A stretch of DNA of 26,788 nucleotides, from the NCBI GenBank assembly GCA_964480635.1, contig CAYZQE010000025.1, positions 1-26,788 on the forward strand, in the 5' to 3' direction. The notes under the pieces are model-generated. The model saw nothing but the letters and a program-made list of their open reading frames with translations, ran no database searches and was not told the DNA's origin. The stretch comes from CAYZQE01 sp964480635. GTDB taxonomy: Bacteria; Pseudomonadota; Gammaproteobacteria; GCA-001735895. The position numbers and the translations under genes are program-made. This document shows, in pieces, positions 7,798 to 15,879 of this stretch; the first letter of the stretch is position 1, and the number at the start of each line of letters is the position of its first letter.

Positions 7798-8727
7798 TTA
7801 AACGACAGAACCATCGCCATTTTCATCTTCTTTCTCTGGCACAATTAAATCAGTTCGGCTAATACCTAAGGCTAATGTTGTTGTACTTGCAACAAAAATT
7901 GACGAATAAGTACCCACTAACACACCAATTATCAAAGCTAAGGCAAAAGCATGTATCACTTCACCGCCTAAGAAAAACAAAGAAAATAACACTAACAAAG
8001 TTGTTAAGGAGGTCATGATGGTACGAGATAAGGTTTGATTAATTGAAATATTAATCACTTCTTCTGGTGTCTTTTTACGGATGTTTCTAAAGTTTTCGCG
8101 CACTCGATCAAACACTACGATGGTATCGTTTAATGAATACCCTATCACCGCCAATATGGCTGCTAACACACTCAAATCAAATTCAAATTGAAATAATGAA
8201 AAGATGCCTAAGGTAATGACCACATCGTGAATTAAGGCTGCAACGGCACCGAATGAAAAGCGATATTCAAAGCGGAATGAAACGTAGATTAGTATGGCGA
8301 TTAAAGCATATACAACGGCTAAACCGCCATCTTCGGTCAATTCCTCACCCACTTGAGGGCCGACAAAATCAACGCGTCGCACATCTAACTCACCATCTTG
8401 CAGCTCACCTAATAAAGCAACAATCTGGGTGCTCAGTTCAGCTTTGTTTTGGTCGTCTTTGGGTACCAAACGTACCATCACGTCTTTCGCGCTACCAAAG
8501 TGTTGAACGATGGCATCGTCGTAGCCTGCGCTTTTTAGCTTGTTTCGAATAGGCTCTAACGTCACTGCTTGCTCATAACCCACTTCAATCACTGTACCGC
8601 CAGTAAAATCGATACCTAAATTAAGTTTATTAACCACCAAACTCGTCACTGAAATAAGGACTAAGGAGATTGATAAAAACATCGCTATGCGACGCTTGCC
8701 CATAAAATCTATAGTATTTAATTGCAT
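7798..8727 (-). CDS. secF: Protein translocase subunit SecF
   Basis: Inner-membrane partner of SecD that uses the proton-motive force to aid late steps of Sec export. The protein has 309 aa, usual for SecF. TM1 is at about 12-33, then the signature LGIDFTGGTVIEVGY (38-51) opens the periplasmic domain, and five further TM segments follow. VIGYSLNDTIVVFDRVREN, the conserved cytoplasmic-side signature of the family, is present. A strong GGAGGAG Shine-Dalgarno (8733-8739) lies 5 nt before the ATG and touches the secD stop at 8740-8742, so translation is probably coupled. The C-terminus is a short acidic tail. Confidence 0.97.
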   Translation of the reverse strand: MQLNTIDFMGKRRIAMFLSISLVLISVTSLVVNKLNLGIDFTGGTVIEVGYEQAVTLEPIRNKLKSAGYDDAIVQHFGSAKDVMVRLVPKDDQNKAELSTQIVALLGELQDGELDVRRVDFVGPQVGEELTEDGGLAVVYALIAILIYVSFRFEYRFSFGAVAALIHDVVITLGIFSLFQFEFDLSVLAAILAVIGYSLNDTIVVFDRVRENFRNIRKKTPEEVINISINQTLSRTIMTSLTTLLVLFSLFFLGGEVIHAFALALIIGVLVGTYSSIFVASTTTLALGISRTDLIVPEKEDENGDGSVV

Positions 8728-8739
8728 TTTAATCTCCTC

Positions 8740-10605
8740 CTAAATGGCTAACTTTTTAATGTTTTTACGGCCATACACTAAATTAACGATTGCACGAGTC
8801 CCTACAATTGCCGTAAACATTGACGTTAAAATACCAATCGATAAGGTAATGGCAAAACCTTTGATAGGCCCTGTTCCAAAACCAAATAGAATGATGGCTG
8901 CAATCAATGTGGTTATGTTGGCATCGGCAATGGTGCCAAAAGCTTTTGCATAGCCTGATTGAATAGCGGCTTGTGGTGTACTGCCTAGTTTTAACTCTTC
9001 TTTGATACGCTCAAAGATCAGTACATTGGCATCCACCGCCATACCGACGGTTAAGACAATACCCGCGATACCCGGTAAGGTTAAAGTTGCTTGCAACAAT
9101 GATAATACAGCAACAATAAAAACAAGGTTCAGCGTTAACGCAACATCTGCAATCAAACCAAATGTTCTGTAGTAAATCGCCATAAAAATAAGCACCGCAA
9201 CAAAACCAATCATCACTGACATAAAGCCTTTATCAATATTTTCTTGCCCAAGGCTCGGACCAATGGTGCGTTCTTCTATGATTAACATGGGTGCTCGTAA
9301 TGCGCCTGCTCTTAGCAATAAAGCTAAGTCTCTGGCTTCACGCGTACTGTCTAAACCAGAAATTTGAAACCGTTTACTAAGTTGGTCTCGAATGGTTGCA
9401 ATATTTATAACTCGTTTTTCAGTTTTTTTAGTACGTACTTTTTTCCCGTCAATCATTTTTTCTTCATAACGATCTTCGATAAAGACAACTGCCATTGGCT
9501 TACCAATATTGTCACGAGTCACCTTGCTCATACGGTCTGCGCCTTTACCATTCATGGTAATAGAAACATTAGGCGTACCACCTTGACTATCAATGCCTGA
9601 AGCGGCACCTACAATTTGATCGCCCGTCACAATCACTCTACGTTTTAATAAAACAGGGCTGCCATTACTTTCTTTATATAGCTTAGTACCAACCGGAATT
9701 CGGCCTGTCGACTCTGCTTTATTCCAATCTGCTAACGTGCCATGCACGAGTCGAAACTCTAATGTTGCAGTTGCACCTAAAATTTCTTTTGCTCTAACCG
9801 TGTCTTGTACGCCCGGTAATTGCACCACGACGCGTTCATCACCTTGCTGTTGAATAACAGGCTCTGCAACACCTAATTCATTCACACGATTACGTAATGT
9901 CGAAATATTTTGCGTTAATGCTGATTTCTTTTCGGCAGCTAATGCCGTTGGTGTGTATGTCATATTGACAAACCAAGCTTGACCATCATCTTCTAATTGA
10001 AAAACGAATTCACGATAATCTTCTTCAAGCTTTAACATCGCCGCATCACGTACTTCTAAAGATGCAAAACGAATAGATAAACTACGTTTTTTTGCAATTA
10101 CCGATTGGTAACGAATTTTTTCGCCGCGTAAATAGCTACGAATATCAGTGCTTAAACGCTGTAAAGACTTCTGAATGGCTGTCTCCATATCCACTTCCAT
10201 TAAGAAATGAACACCACCTCGTAAATCCAAACCTAAATACATAGGCGATGCATTCATCGACCTTAACCATTCTGGTGTTGCTGGTGCTAAATTAAGAGCG
10301 ACACCATAGCGCCTATCTTTAGCTTCTAGCCTATCTTTAATAATAGAGGCCGCTCTTAGCTGCTCATCTGTATTATTAAAACGAACTAAGATATAACCCA
10401 ACTCTAAAGATATTTTTTTATAATTAATGCCCTGAGTGTTTAACACTGACTTGACAATATCAAGCTCAGTTTCATCAATTAAATTAACCCGATGAGAAAT
10501 TTGAACAGCTGGATCGTCACCATATAAATTGGGTGCTGCATAAAGAGCGCCTAATGCCACAAAGGCAATGAGCATTAAGTATTTCCAAAGAGGATAATGA
10601 TTCAT
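8740..10605 (-). CDS. secD: Protein translocase subunit SecD
   Basis: Export-motor subunit acting with SecF and YajC at the SecYEG channel. The protein has 621 aa, against 615 in E. coli. TM1 lies at about 7-25. The P1 domain start YLGLDLRGGVHFLMEVD is near 122-138, the NRVNELGVAEPVIQQQG block follows, and the C-terminal half carries five more TM segments, including GMAVDANVLIFERIKEEL with the conserved Asp. The ATG at 10603-10605 has no evident Shine-Dalgarno. A strong hairpin (10651-10679) separates it from yajC. The secF gene starts 12 nt after its stop. Confidence 0.97.
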   Translation of the reverse strand: MNHYPLWKYLMLIAFVALGALYAAPNLYGDDPAVQISHRVNLIDETELDIVKSVLNTQGINYKKISLELGYILVRFNNTDEQLRAASIIKDRLEAKDRRYGVALNLAPATPEWLRSMNASPMYLGLDLRGGVHFLMEVDMETAIQKSLQRLSTDIRSYLRGEKIRYQSVIAKKRSLSIRFASLEVRDAAMLKLEEDYREFVFQLEDDGQAWFVNMTYTPTALAAEKKSALTQNISTLRNRVNELGVAEPVIQQQGDERVVVQLPGVQDTVRAKEILGATATLEFRLVHGTLADWNKAESTGRIPVGTKLYKESNGSPVLLKRRVIVTGDQIVGAASGIDSQGGTPNVSITMNGKGADRMSKVTRDNIGKPMAVVFIEDRYEEKMIDGKKVRTKKTEKRVINIATIRDQLSKRFQISGLDSTREARDLALLLRAGALRAPMLIIEERTIGPSLGQENIDKGFMSVMIGFVAVLIFMAIYYRTFGLIADVALTLNLVFIVAVLSLLQATLTLPGIAGIVLTVGMAVDANVLIFERIKEELKLGSTPQAAIQSGYAKAFGTIADANITTLIAAIILFGFGTGPIKGFAITLSIGILTSMFTAIVGTRAIVNLVYGRKNIKKLAI

Positions 10606-10650
10606 TCGATTATTTTCGTTTTAATTATTTCGTTTTAACTATTTAACAAC

Positions 10651-10679
10651 AAAGCACTAAGAGTTGCTCTTAGTGCTTT
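10651..10679 (-). terminator. Strong hairpin between yajC and secD
   Basis: A perfect 13-bp inverted repeat, AAAGCACTAAGAG and its complement, with a 3-nt loop. It lies 12 nt past the yajC stop and 45 nt before the secD ATG. On the minus strand the stem runs into TTTGTTGTT, a modest T-rich tract. It is best read as a partial intrinsic terminator or attenuator that lowers secDF relative to yajC. It is not a CIRCE site, because the half-sites are in the wrong order and the spacer is 3 nt. Confidence 0.6.
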
Positions 10680-10691
10680 ATATTTAGAACA

Positions 10692-11021
10692 TTAAAGGGT
10701 CTTTAAAGTTCCTTTAGGTAACACCGTACTAACAGCTTGACGCTGAATTTTAATATCTGTGTTATCTGCAATATTAACAGTCACATAGTTTTCGCCTGCT
10801 TCTGTAATTTTACCTAAAATACCACCACTGGTAACAATTTCGTCACCTTTTTGTAACCCACCAACTAGTTTAGTGTGCTCTTTAGCCTTTTTTTGCTGAG
10901 GACGAATAAGCAAAAAGTAAAAAATAACAAATAAAATAATCAATGGCAAAAAAGACATGATGGGATCAGCTTGTTGGGCTGGTGCGGCTTGAGCCATTGC
11001 ATCGCTAATAAAAAAACTCAT
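10692..11021 (-). CDS. yajC: Sec translocase accessory subunit YajC
   Basis: A 109-aa single-pass inner-membrane protein that associates with SecDF. One TM segment (about 21-39, IMSFLPLIILFVIFYFLLI) is followed by the family signature RPQQKKAKEH and the domain GLQKGDEIVTSGGILGKIT. AAGGAAA lies before the ATG. It leads the yajC-secD-secF cluster. tgt and queA, which often precede yajC in gammaproteobacteria, are absent here. Confidence 0.96.
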   Translation of the reverse strand: MSFFISDAMAQAAPAQQADPIMSFLPLIILFVIFYFLLIRPQQKKAKEHTKLVGGLQKGDEIVTSGGILGKITEAGENYVTVNIADNTDIKIQRQAVSTVLPKGTLKTL

Positions 11022-11290
11022 AAAATTTCCTTCAATATTAAAAACTGGTTTAGACCAAATATCAGTCTAAGAACATCTGGCATTATCGCATAACTATTAG
11101 GCAATGTAATACCGTATTCTTTGATATCAAGTAGATACAAAACGATAATTCAGAAGAAAAGCCTCATTGATCTAAAATTTAACAAAAATATTCACCTTTT
11201 AAGCTTCTCCCTCTGCATAAATACCTTAAAAAATTAATTTTTTATCGGGCTTATTGCGCTTTTCACATTTACAAACGCAAGCGCTTCGTT
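11022..11290. other. Intergenic stretch without a recognised gene
   Basis: Upstream of yajC. It contains a 6-bp inverted repeat TTAGAC/GTCTAA (11050-11070) in the likely yajC leader, a GATAAT-like -10 candidate on the minus strand (11082-11087) and an AT-only 16-bp palindrome (11228-11243). No convincing coding sequence or RNA gene is seen. Confidence 0.5.
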
Positions 11291-11541
11291 TCATCTATTA
11301 AATAAACCAAGCTGTTGTTGCTCTGCATACAAAGCAAGACCCGTTAATGCAAGGGTGTTAATCATTTTATGGCAATATTACTAATCATTATCTACGCGCC
11401 TTGAGAAGTCCATCTGTTGATTTTATTAATAATTAGCGGCCTACTTGGTGACTGCCATTCCCAAACTGCCATGATGATAAGTATTGTAAAAAAACTGAAT
11501 AATCGTAACTCATCCTGATGATGATTAAACCATTCAGTCAT
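11291..11541 (-). pseudogene. Decayed N-terminus of a sterol desaturase / fatty acid hydroxylase family gene
   Basis: The first frame, from the ATG at 11539-11541, reads MTEWFNHHQDELRLFSFFTI, then a membrane segment ending in VWEWQSPSRPL and NRWTSQGA before a TAG stop. This matches the usual start of membrane sterol desaturases: a TM helix, then xWExxxPxRPL and RWxxN. After the stop, in a shifted frame, NTLALTGLALYAEQQQLGLF resembles the next family block, ending at a TGA (11291-11293). The His-box domain that binds the di-iron centre is missing. The remnant begins 10 nt after the dapB stop, so an intact ancestor may have been in that operon. The assignment is from family recall. Confidence 0.6.
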
Positions 11542-11551
11542 GGCTTTTGCT

Positions 11552-12343
11552 CTATAAACCTAAAACATCCGACATGTTATATAAACCAGGTTTTTTATCT
11601 TCTAACCAGTTGGCAGCTCGCATTGCACCTTTGGCAAAGGTCATTCGGCTTGATGCTTTGTGGGTGATTTCGATTCGCTCGCCAATGTCTGCAAACATAA
11701 CGGTATGCTCTCCTACAATATCACCTGCTCTTATCGTCTCAAAACCTATGGTTTTTCTGTCGCGTTCACCTGTCTGGCCTTCGCGCCCATACACGGCACA
11801 TTTAGATAAATCACGCCCTAAGGCTTCGGCAATCACTTCACCCATTATTTTAGCGGTGCCTGAGGGGGCATCTACTTTGTGTCGATGATGTGCTTCGATA
11901 ATTTCAATATCGACATCATCACCTAAAATTTTGGCAGCTGTTTGTAATAATTTAAGGCATAAATTTACACCAACACTCATGTTTGGGGCGAACATAATGG
12001 CAATTTTATCAGCTGCTTTTTTTAATTGTGCAAGGCCTTCTTCATCAAAACCTGTTGTACCAATGACCATTTTTTTATTATGCTTTACACAATAATCAAT
12101 ATGTTTAGCGGTCACACTAGGGTGAGTAAAATCAATCATCACATCAAAGTTATCATGTAATGCATCGCTTACGATAACATTGTTGCCATCTGCACCTGCT
12201 AGCTGCCCTGCATCAACACCGACTAATGTGCTGCCTTCACGTTCTGTGGCAACACTAAGAGCACAATTATCATTGATGGCGCATGCTTCTATTAAGGTTT
12301 TACCCATTCGGCCGCCAGCACCGACGATAGCAATTTTATTCAT
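11552..12343 (-). CDS. dapB: 4-hydroxy-tetrahydrodipicolinate reductase
   Basis: NAD(P)H-dependent step of the diaminopimelate/lysine pathway, cytosolic. The protein has 263 aa, slightly short of E. coli DapB (273). The nucleotide-binding start is KIAIVGAGGRMGKTLIEA (residues 3-20). IGTTGF (94-99) and APNMSVGVN (119-127) are present. The active-site segment EAHHRHKVDAPSGTA (150-164) holds the catalytic His pair and Lys. AAGAG gives a weak Shine-Dalgarno. It follows dnaJ on the same strand after 136 bp that contain a REPIN-like inverted repeat. dnaJ-dapB adjacency is common in gammaproteobacteria; carA, the usual next gene, is not here. Confidence 0.96.
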   Translation of the reverse strand: MNKIAIVGAGGRMGKTLIEACAINDNCALSVATEREGSTLVGVDAGQLAGADGNNVIVSDALHDNFDVMIDFTHPSVTAKHIDYCVKHNKKMVIGTTGFDEEGLAQLKKAADKIAIMFAPNMSVGVNLCLKLLQTAAKILGDDVDIEIIEAHHRHKVDAPSGTAKIMGEVIAEALGRDLSKCAVYGREGQTGERDRKTIGFETIRAGDIVGEHTVMFADIGERIEITHKASSRMTFAKGAMRAANWLEDKKPGLYNMSDVLGL

Positions 12344-12364
12344 TAGTTTTTCTCTTTATTACGG

Positions 12365-12458
12365 GTCGGAGTCAAATTAAGTAAAAACTTAAATTTATGG
12401 TTTTAATTTAAATAACGCTATCACTCATATTTACTCTATATAGTGTTTTGACTCCGAC
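12365..12458. repeat. REPIN-like inverted repeat between dnaJ and dapB
   Basis: GTCGGAGTCAAA (12365-12376) and its exact reverse complement (12447-12458) flank a 70-bp AT-rich spacer. The left arm is preceded by GG, giving GGGTCGGAGTC, which resembles REP-type ends associated with RAYT transposases. Two inverted REPs with a short spacer match a REPIN layout. The loop is too long for a normal terminator. Confidence 0.5.
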
Positions 12459-12479
12459 TCTCTTCCACTAGGACTAACG

Positions 12480-13607
12480 TTATGACTTCATATCTTCAAA
12501 GAATTTTTTAACGCCATTCATCCACGACTTTTCGTTAGGACTGTGATTATTTGATGAATCACCCATTGATTTACCTAACTGTTCGAACAACTCTTTTTGT
12601 TCTTTACTTAGTTTAACAGGAGTTTCTACCACAACTCGGCATAGCAAATCGCCCACTGGACCACCACGCACAGGTTTAACACCTTTGCCTTTCATGCGAA
12701 ACATTTTTTGTGTTTGTGTGCCTGTTGGTATTTTTAAATTAACCTTGCCCGTTAAGGTAGGCACATTAAGCTCACCGCCTAATGCAGCAGTAACAATACT
12801 AATCGGTACTTCACAATAAAGATCTGCATTATCACGCACAAAGATAGCGTGTTCTTTAACGTGCATTTGTACAAACAAGTCCCCAGGAGGAGCGCCTTTC
12901 TCACCTGCTTCACCTTCACCAGATAAACGAATACGATCACCCGTATCTACACCTGCTGGTACTTCGACTGAAAGCGATTTATTTTCTTTCGTGCGTCCAA
13001 CACCATGACAATCATTACAAGGGTCATCAATTGTTGTGCCATTACCATGGCAGGCTGGACATGTTTGTTGAACAGAGAAAAACCCTTGTTGCATACGAAC
13101 TTGACCATGTCCGGCACACGTACCACAGGTTTTTGGCGATGTCCCTTTCTTAGCGCCACTGCCGTCGCATGTTTTGCAATGTTTCATGCTGGGCACTTTT
13201 ATTTTTACGGTGCTGCCGGCTACCGCATCTTCTAGGCTTAGTTCTAGGTTATATTGTAAGTCATCGCCTTTACGAACGCGCTGTCGGCCACCACCGCCGC
13301 CGCCAAAAATATCACCAAAAATATCACTAAACTGGTCGCCACCAAAGCCGCCTCCACCACCGCCGAAACCACCAGCACCCTGCTCTACACCCGCATGGCC
13401 ATATTGATCATATGCGGCACGTTTTTGGGCATCATTGAGTATTTCATAAGCTTCTTTGGCTTCTTTAAAAGCAACTTCAGCTTGCTCATCATCGGGGTTT
13501 CTATCAGGGTGATACTTCATCGCTAAGCGTCTAAACGCTTTTTTAAGCTCTGGCGCACTGGCATTTTTTTGCACACCTAGCACTTCGTAATAATCTTTTT
13601 TTGACAT
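12480..13607 (-). CDS. dnaJ: Chaperone protein DnaJ
   Basis: Hsp40 co-chaperone that delivers substrates to DnaK and stimulates its ATPase. The protein has 375 aa, usual length. The J domain covers 1-70 with HPD at 33-35. A Gly/Phe-rich region covers about 74-107, with runs of six glycines. Four zinc-binding CxxCxGxG motifs start at Cys144, Cys161, Cys183 and Cys197. Substrate-binding C-terminal domains follow, with GDLFVQMHVKEH. No strong Shine-Dalgarno precedes the ATG. A 204-bp gap holding two inverted-repeat structures separates it from dnaK, which is long for this pair. Confidence 0.97.
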   Translation of the reverse strand: MSKKDYYEVLGVQKNASAPELKKAFRRLAMKYHPDRNPDDEQAEVAFKEAKEAYEILNDAQKRAAYDQYGHAGVEQGAGGFGGGGGGFGGDQFSDIFGDIFGGGGGGRQRVRKGDDLQYNLELSLEDAVAGSTVKIKVPSMKHCKTCDGSGAKKGTSPKTCGTCAGHGQVRMQQGFFSVQQTCPACHGNGTTIDDPCNDCHGVGRTKENKSLSVEVPAGVDTGDRIRLSGEGEAGEKGAPPGDLFVQMHVKEHAIFVRDNADLYCEVPISIVTAALGGELNVPTLTGKVNLKIPTGTQTQKMFRMKGKGVKPVRGGPVGDLLCRVVVETPVKLSKEQKELFEQLGKSMGDSSNNHSPNEKSWMNGVKKFFEDMKS

Positions 13608-13644
13608 GTTTTCTATGGTCTTTTTATCTAATCTTTAAACGACA

Positions 13645-13678
13645 AAAATCTACAGTCCAAATAAGGAGAGTAGATTTT
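13645..13678 (-). terminator. Hairpin after the repeat element, before dnaJ
   Basis: AAAATCTAC and GTAGATTTT form a 9-bp AT-rich stem around a 16-nt loop. On the minus strand the stem is followed by TGTCG with a T-run inside the stem end. It could attenuate dnaK transcripts before dnaJ, or be part of the dnaJ leader. The low GC content makes a strong terminator unlikely. Confidence 0.3.
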
Positions 13679-13696
13679 GATGCTGCCAATTGCTGT

Positions 13697-13801
13697 TTTG
13701 GGTGCCACTGAAATTGGCCAGTTCAAGGAAGAAAATATGAGCTTACATGTGTAAGTGATTATTTTCTAACGCCGAAATGGTTAATTTCAGTGGTACCCAA
13801 A
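13697..13801. repeat. Palindromic MITE-like element between dnaK and dnaJ
   Basis: A 105-bp element with 23-bp terminal arms (13697-13719 and 13779-13801) that match as inverted repeats with 3 mismatches; the core is GGGTRCCACTGAAATT. Inside it, GAAAATA (13731-13737) pairs with TATTTTC (13760-13766), and CTTACA (13742-13747) pairs with TGTAAG (13750-13755). The whole element can fold on itself. No coding frame is seen in it. A short non-autonomous transposable element is the simplest reading. Confidence 0.65.
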
Positions 13802-13811
13802 GGAGTAATTT

Positions 13812-15731
13812 TTACTTCTTTTCGTCGTCCTTTACTTCTTCAAACTCAGCGTCAACAACATCGTCATCTGCTTTGGCTTCTGGCTCTGCACCTGCATCAG
13901 TCGCGCCATCTGTATTCGCTGCATAGGCTTTTTCAGCTAACTTGCCAGACACTTCAGCTAATGCTTTTGTCTTCTCTTCGATAGCATTTTTATCAGTGCC
14001 TTCTAATGCCGTTTTCAGTTCTGCAATAGCGCTATCAATGCCTTTTTTATCTTCATCGGTAACTTGATCGCCTAAGTCTTTTAATGATTTTTCAGTCGCG
14101 TTAATCATGCCTTCTGCTTGGTTACGCACTTCTACCATTTCACGATGTAGCTTATCTTCTTCTGCATGTGCTTCGGCATCTTTTACCATTTTTTCGACTT
14201 CTTCATCTGATAAGCCACTCGATGCTTTAATCACAATGCGCTGCTCTTTACCTGTGGCTTTATCTTTAGCCGATACGTTTAAGATACCATTCGCATCAAT
14301 ATCAAACGTCACTTCAACTTGTGGTACGCCACGTGGTGCTGGTGGAATATCTTGTAAGTCAAAACGACCTAAAGACTTATTTGCTGTCGCAATATCACGT
14401 TCGCCTTGTAACACATGCACAGTCACTGCTGTTTGGTTATCTTCTGCCGTCGAGAATGTTTGAGACGCTTTAGTTGGAATGGTTGTGTTCTTTTCGATAA
14501 CCTTAGTCATCACACCACCCAAGGTTTCAATGCCTAATGATAATGGCGTAACGTCTAATAATAAGACATCTTTAACTTCACCACCTAATACGCCACCTTG
14601 AATCGCCGCGCCTGATGCCACTGCTTCGTCAGGGTTTACATCTTTACGTGCTTCTTTACCAAAAAAATCTTTAACCGCTTCTTGTACCTTAGGCATACGT
14701 GTTTGACCACCGACTAAGATCACGTCATCAATTTCTGATACCGAAAGGCCAGCATCTTCAATCGCTACTTTTAAAGGGTCTAAAGTACGTGCCACTAAAT
14801 CATCAACTAATGATTCAAATTTGGCACGTGTAATCTTCATATTTAAGTGCTTAGGCCCTGAAGCATCTGCTGTGATATACGGTAGGTTAATGTCTGTTTG
14901 TTGAGAAGACGATAACTCGATCTTCGCTTTTTCAGACGCTTCTTTTAAACGCTGCATGGCTAATGGGTCACCACGTAAGTCCATACCTGAGTCTTTTTTG
15001 AATTCGTCAGCTAAATATTGAATTAAACGATTATCAAAATCTTCACCACCTAAAAATGTATCACCGTTTGTGGCTAATACTTCAAACTGGTGCTCGCCAT
15101 CAACTTCTGCAACTTCAATAATAGAGATGTCAAATGTACCGCCACCAAGGTCATAAACAGCTAAGGTTTTATCGCCTGTTGCCTTATCCATGCCGTAAGC
15201 CAATGCGGCAGCTGTTGGCTCATTGATAATACGCTTAACTTCTAAGCCTGCAATTTTACCGGCATCTTTAGTGGCTTGACGCTGAGCATCATTAAAATAA
15301 GCAGGGACAGTAACAACGGCTTCTGTCACTTCTTCACCTAAATAATCTTCAGCCGTTTTTTTCATTTTTTGTAAAACACGAGCCGAAATTTCTGGAGGAG
15401 CCATGCCTTTGCCTTGAGCTTCTACCCATGCATCGCCATTGTCTGCTTTTATAATTTTATAAGGGACAAGGTCAATATCTTTTTGCACCGCATCTTCTTT
15501 AAACGCACGCCCGATTAAACGCTTAACCGCATATAATGTGTTTTCTGGGTTTGTCACTGCTTGGCGCTTAGCTGACTGCCCTACTAAGACTTCATCATCA
15601 GCTGTAAAGGCAACAATCGATGGAGTAGTACGATCACCTTCACTGTTTTCGATCACTTTAGGCTTACCGCCTTCCATCACTGAAACACATGAATTCGTTG
15701 TGCCTAAATCAATACCTATAATTCTACCCAT
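13812..15731 (-). CDS. dnaK: Chaperone protein DnaK (Hsp70)
   Basis: ATP-dependent chaperone working with DnaJ and GrpE. The protein has 639 aa, typical for the family. The actin-like ATPase starts IGIDLGTTNSCVSVMEGGK and includes NEPTAAALAYG and the phosphate-binding VYDLGGGTFDISI. The linker DVLLLDVTPLSLGIETLGG leads to the substrate domain, and an acidic tail ends AEFEEVKDDEKK, the usual EEVKD-type end. AGGAG lies at good spacing before the ATG (15729-15731). It sits 148 nt after grpE; a sigma-32-like -35 in that gap may give it its own heat-shock promoter. Confidence 0.98.
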   Translation of the reverse strand: MGRIIGIDLGTTNSCVSVMEGGKPKVIENSEGDRTTPSIVAFTADDEVLVGQSAKRQAVTNPENTLYAVKRLIGRAFKEDAVQKDIDLVPYKIIKADNGDAWVEAQGKGMAPPEISARVLQKMKKTAEDYLGEEVTEAVVTVPAYFNDAQRQATKDAGKIAGLEVKRIINEPTAAALAYGMDKATGDKTLAVYDLGGGTFDISIIEVAEVDGEHQFEVLATNGDTFLGGEDFDNRLIQYLADEFKKDSGMDLRGDPLAMQRLKEASEKAKIELSSSQQTDINLPYITADASGPKHLNMKITRAKFESLVDDLVARTLDPLKVAIEDAGLSVSEIDDVILVGGQTRMPKVQEAVKDFFGKEARKDVNPDEAVASGAAIQGGVLGGEVKDVLLLDVTPLSLGIETLGGVMTKVIEKNTTIPTKASQTFSTAEDNQTAVTVHVLQGERDIATANKSLGRFDLQDIPPAPRGVPQVEVTFDIDANGILNVSAKDKATGKEQRIVIKASSGLSDEEVEKMVKDAEAHAEEDKLHREMVEVRNQAEGMINATEKSLKDLGDQVTDEDKKGIDSAIAELKTALEGTDKNAIEEKTKALAEVSGKLAEKAYAANTDGATDAGAEPEAKADDDVVDAEFEEVKDDEKK

Positions 15732-15800
15732 AATAATACTCCTAAAATTTGTTAAATAAGTTGTCCGACAAACTATAATCTACCGAACTATGTTGTTGAT

Positions 15801-15826
15801 GTAATGACTGTTTTTTGCTTTTCAAG
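15801..15826 (-). promoter_or_regulatory. Possible sigma-32-type promoter upstream of dnaK
   Basis: On the minus strand CTTGAA (15821-15826) is an exact heat-shock -35 core. About 11-13 nt downstream is GTCATTAC (15801-15808), which keeps only the CATT part of the CCCCATNT -10 consensus. It lies about 70 nt before the dnaK ATG. The -10 is poor, so this is a candidate only. Confidence 0.3.
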
Positions 15827-15879
15827 TATTTTTTGTGTGGGCTTTATAAAGAACCGACTAAAAACACCCATATAAAAGC

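Noticed and set aside
10651..10679. CIRCE operator
   Set aside because: It contains GCACT/AGTGC, but the half-sites are in reverse order and the spacer is 3 nt, not 9.
11228..11243. AT palindrome AAAAAATTAATTTTTT as a terminator
   Set aside because: It has no GC stem or loop and can arise easily in AT-rich DNA.
13174..13407. Proline-rich frame opposite dnaJ
   Set aside because: It is the antisense of the DnaJ Gly/Phe region; no independent signal.
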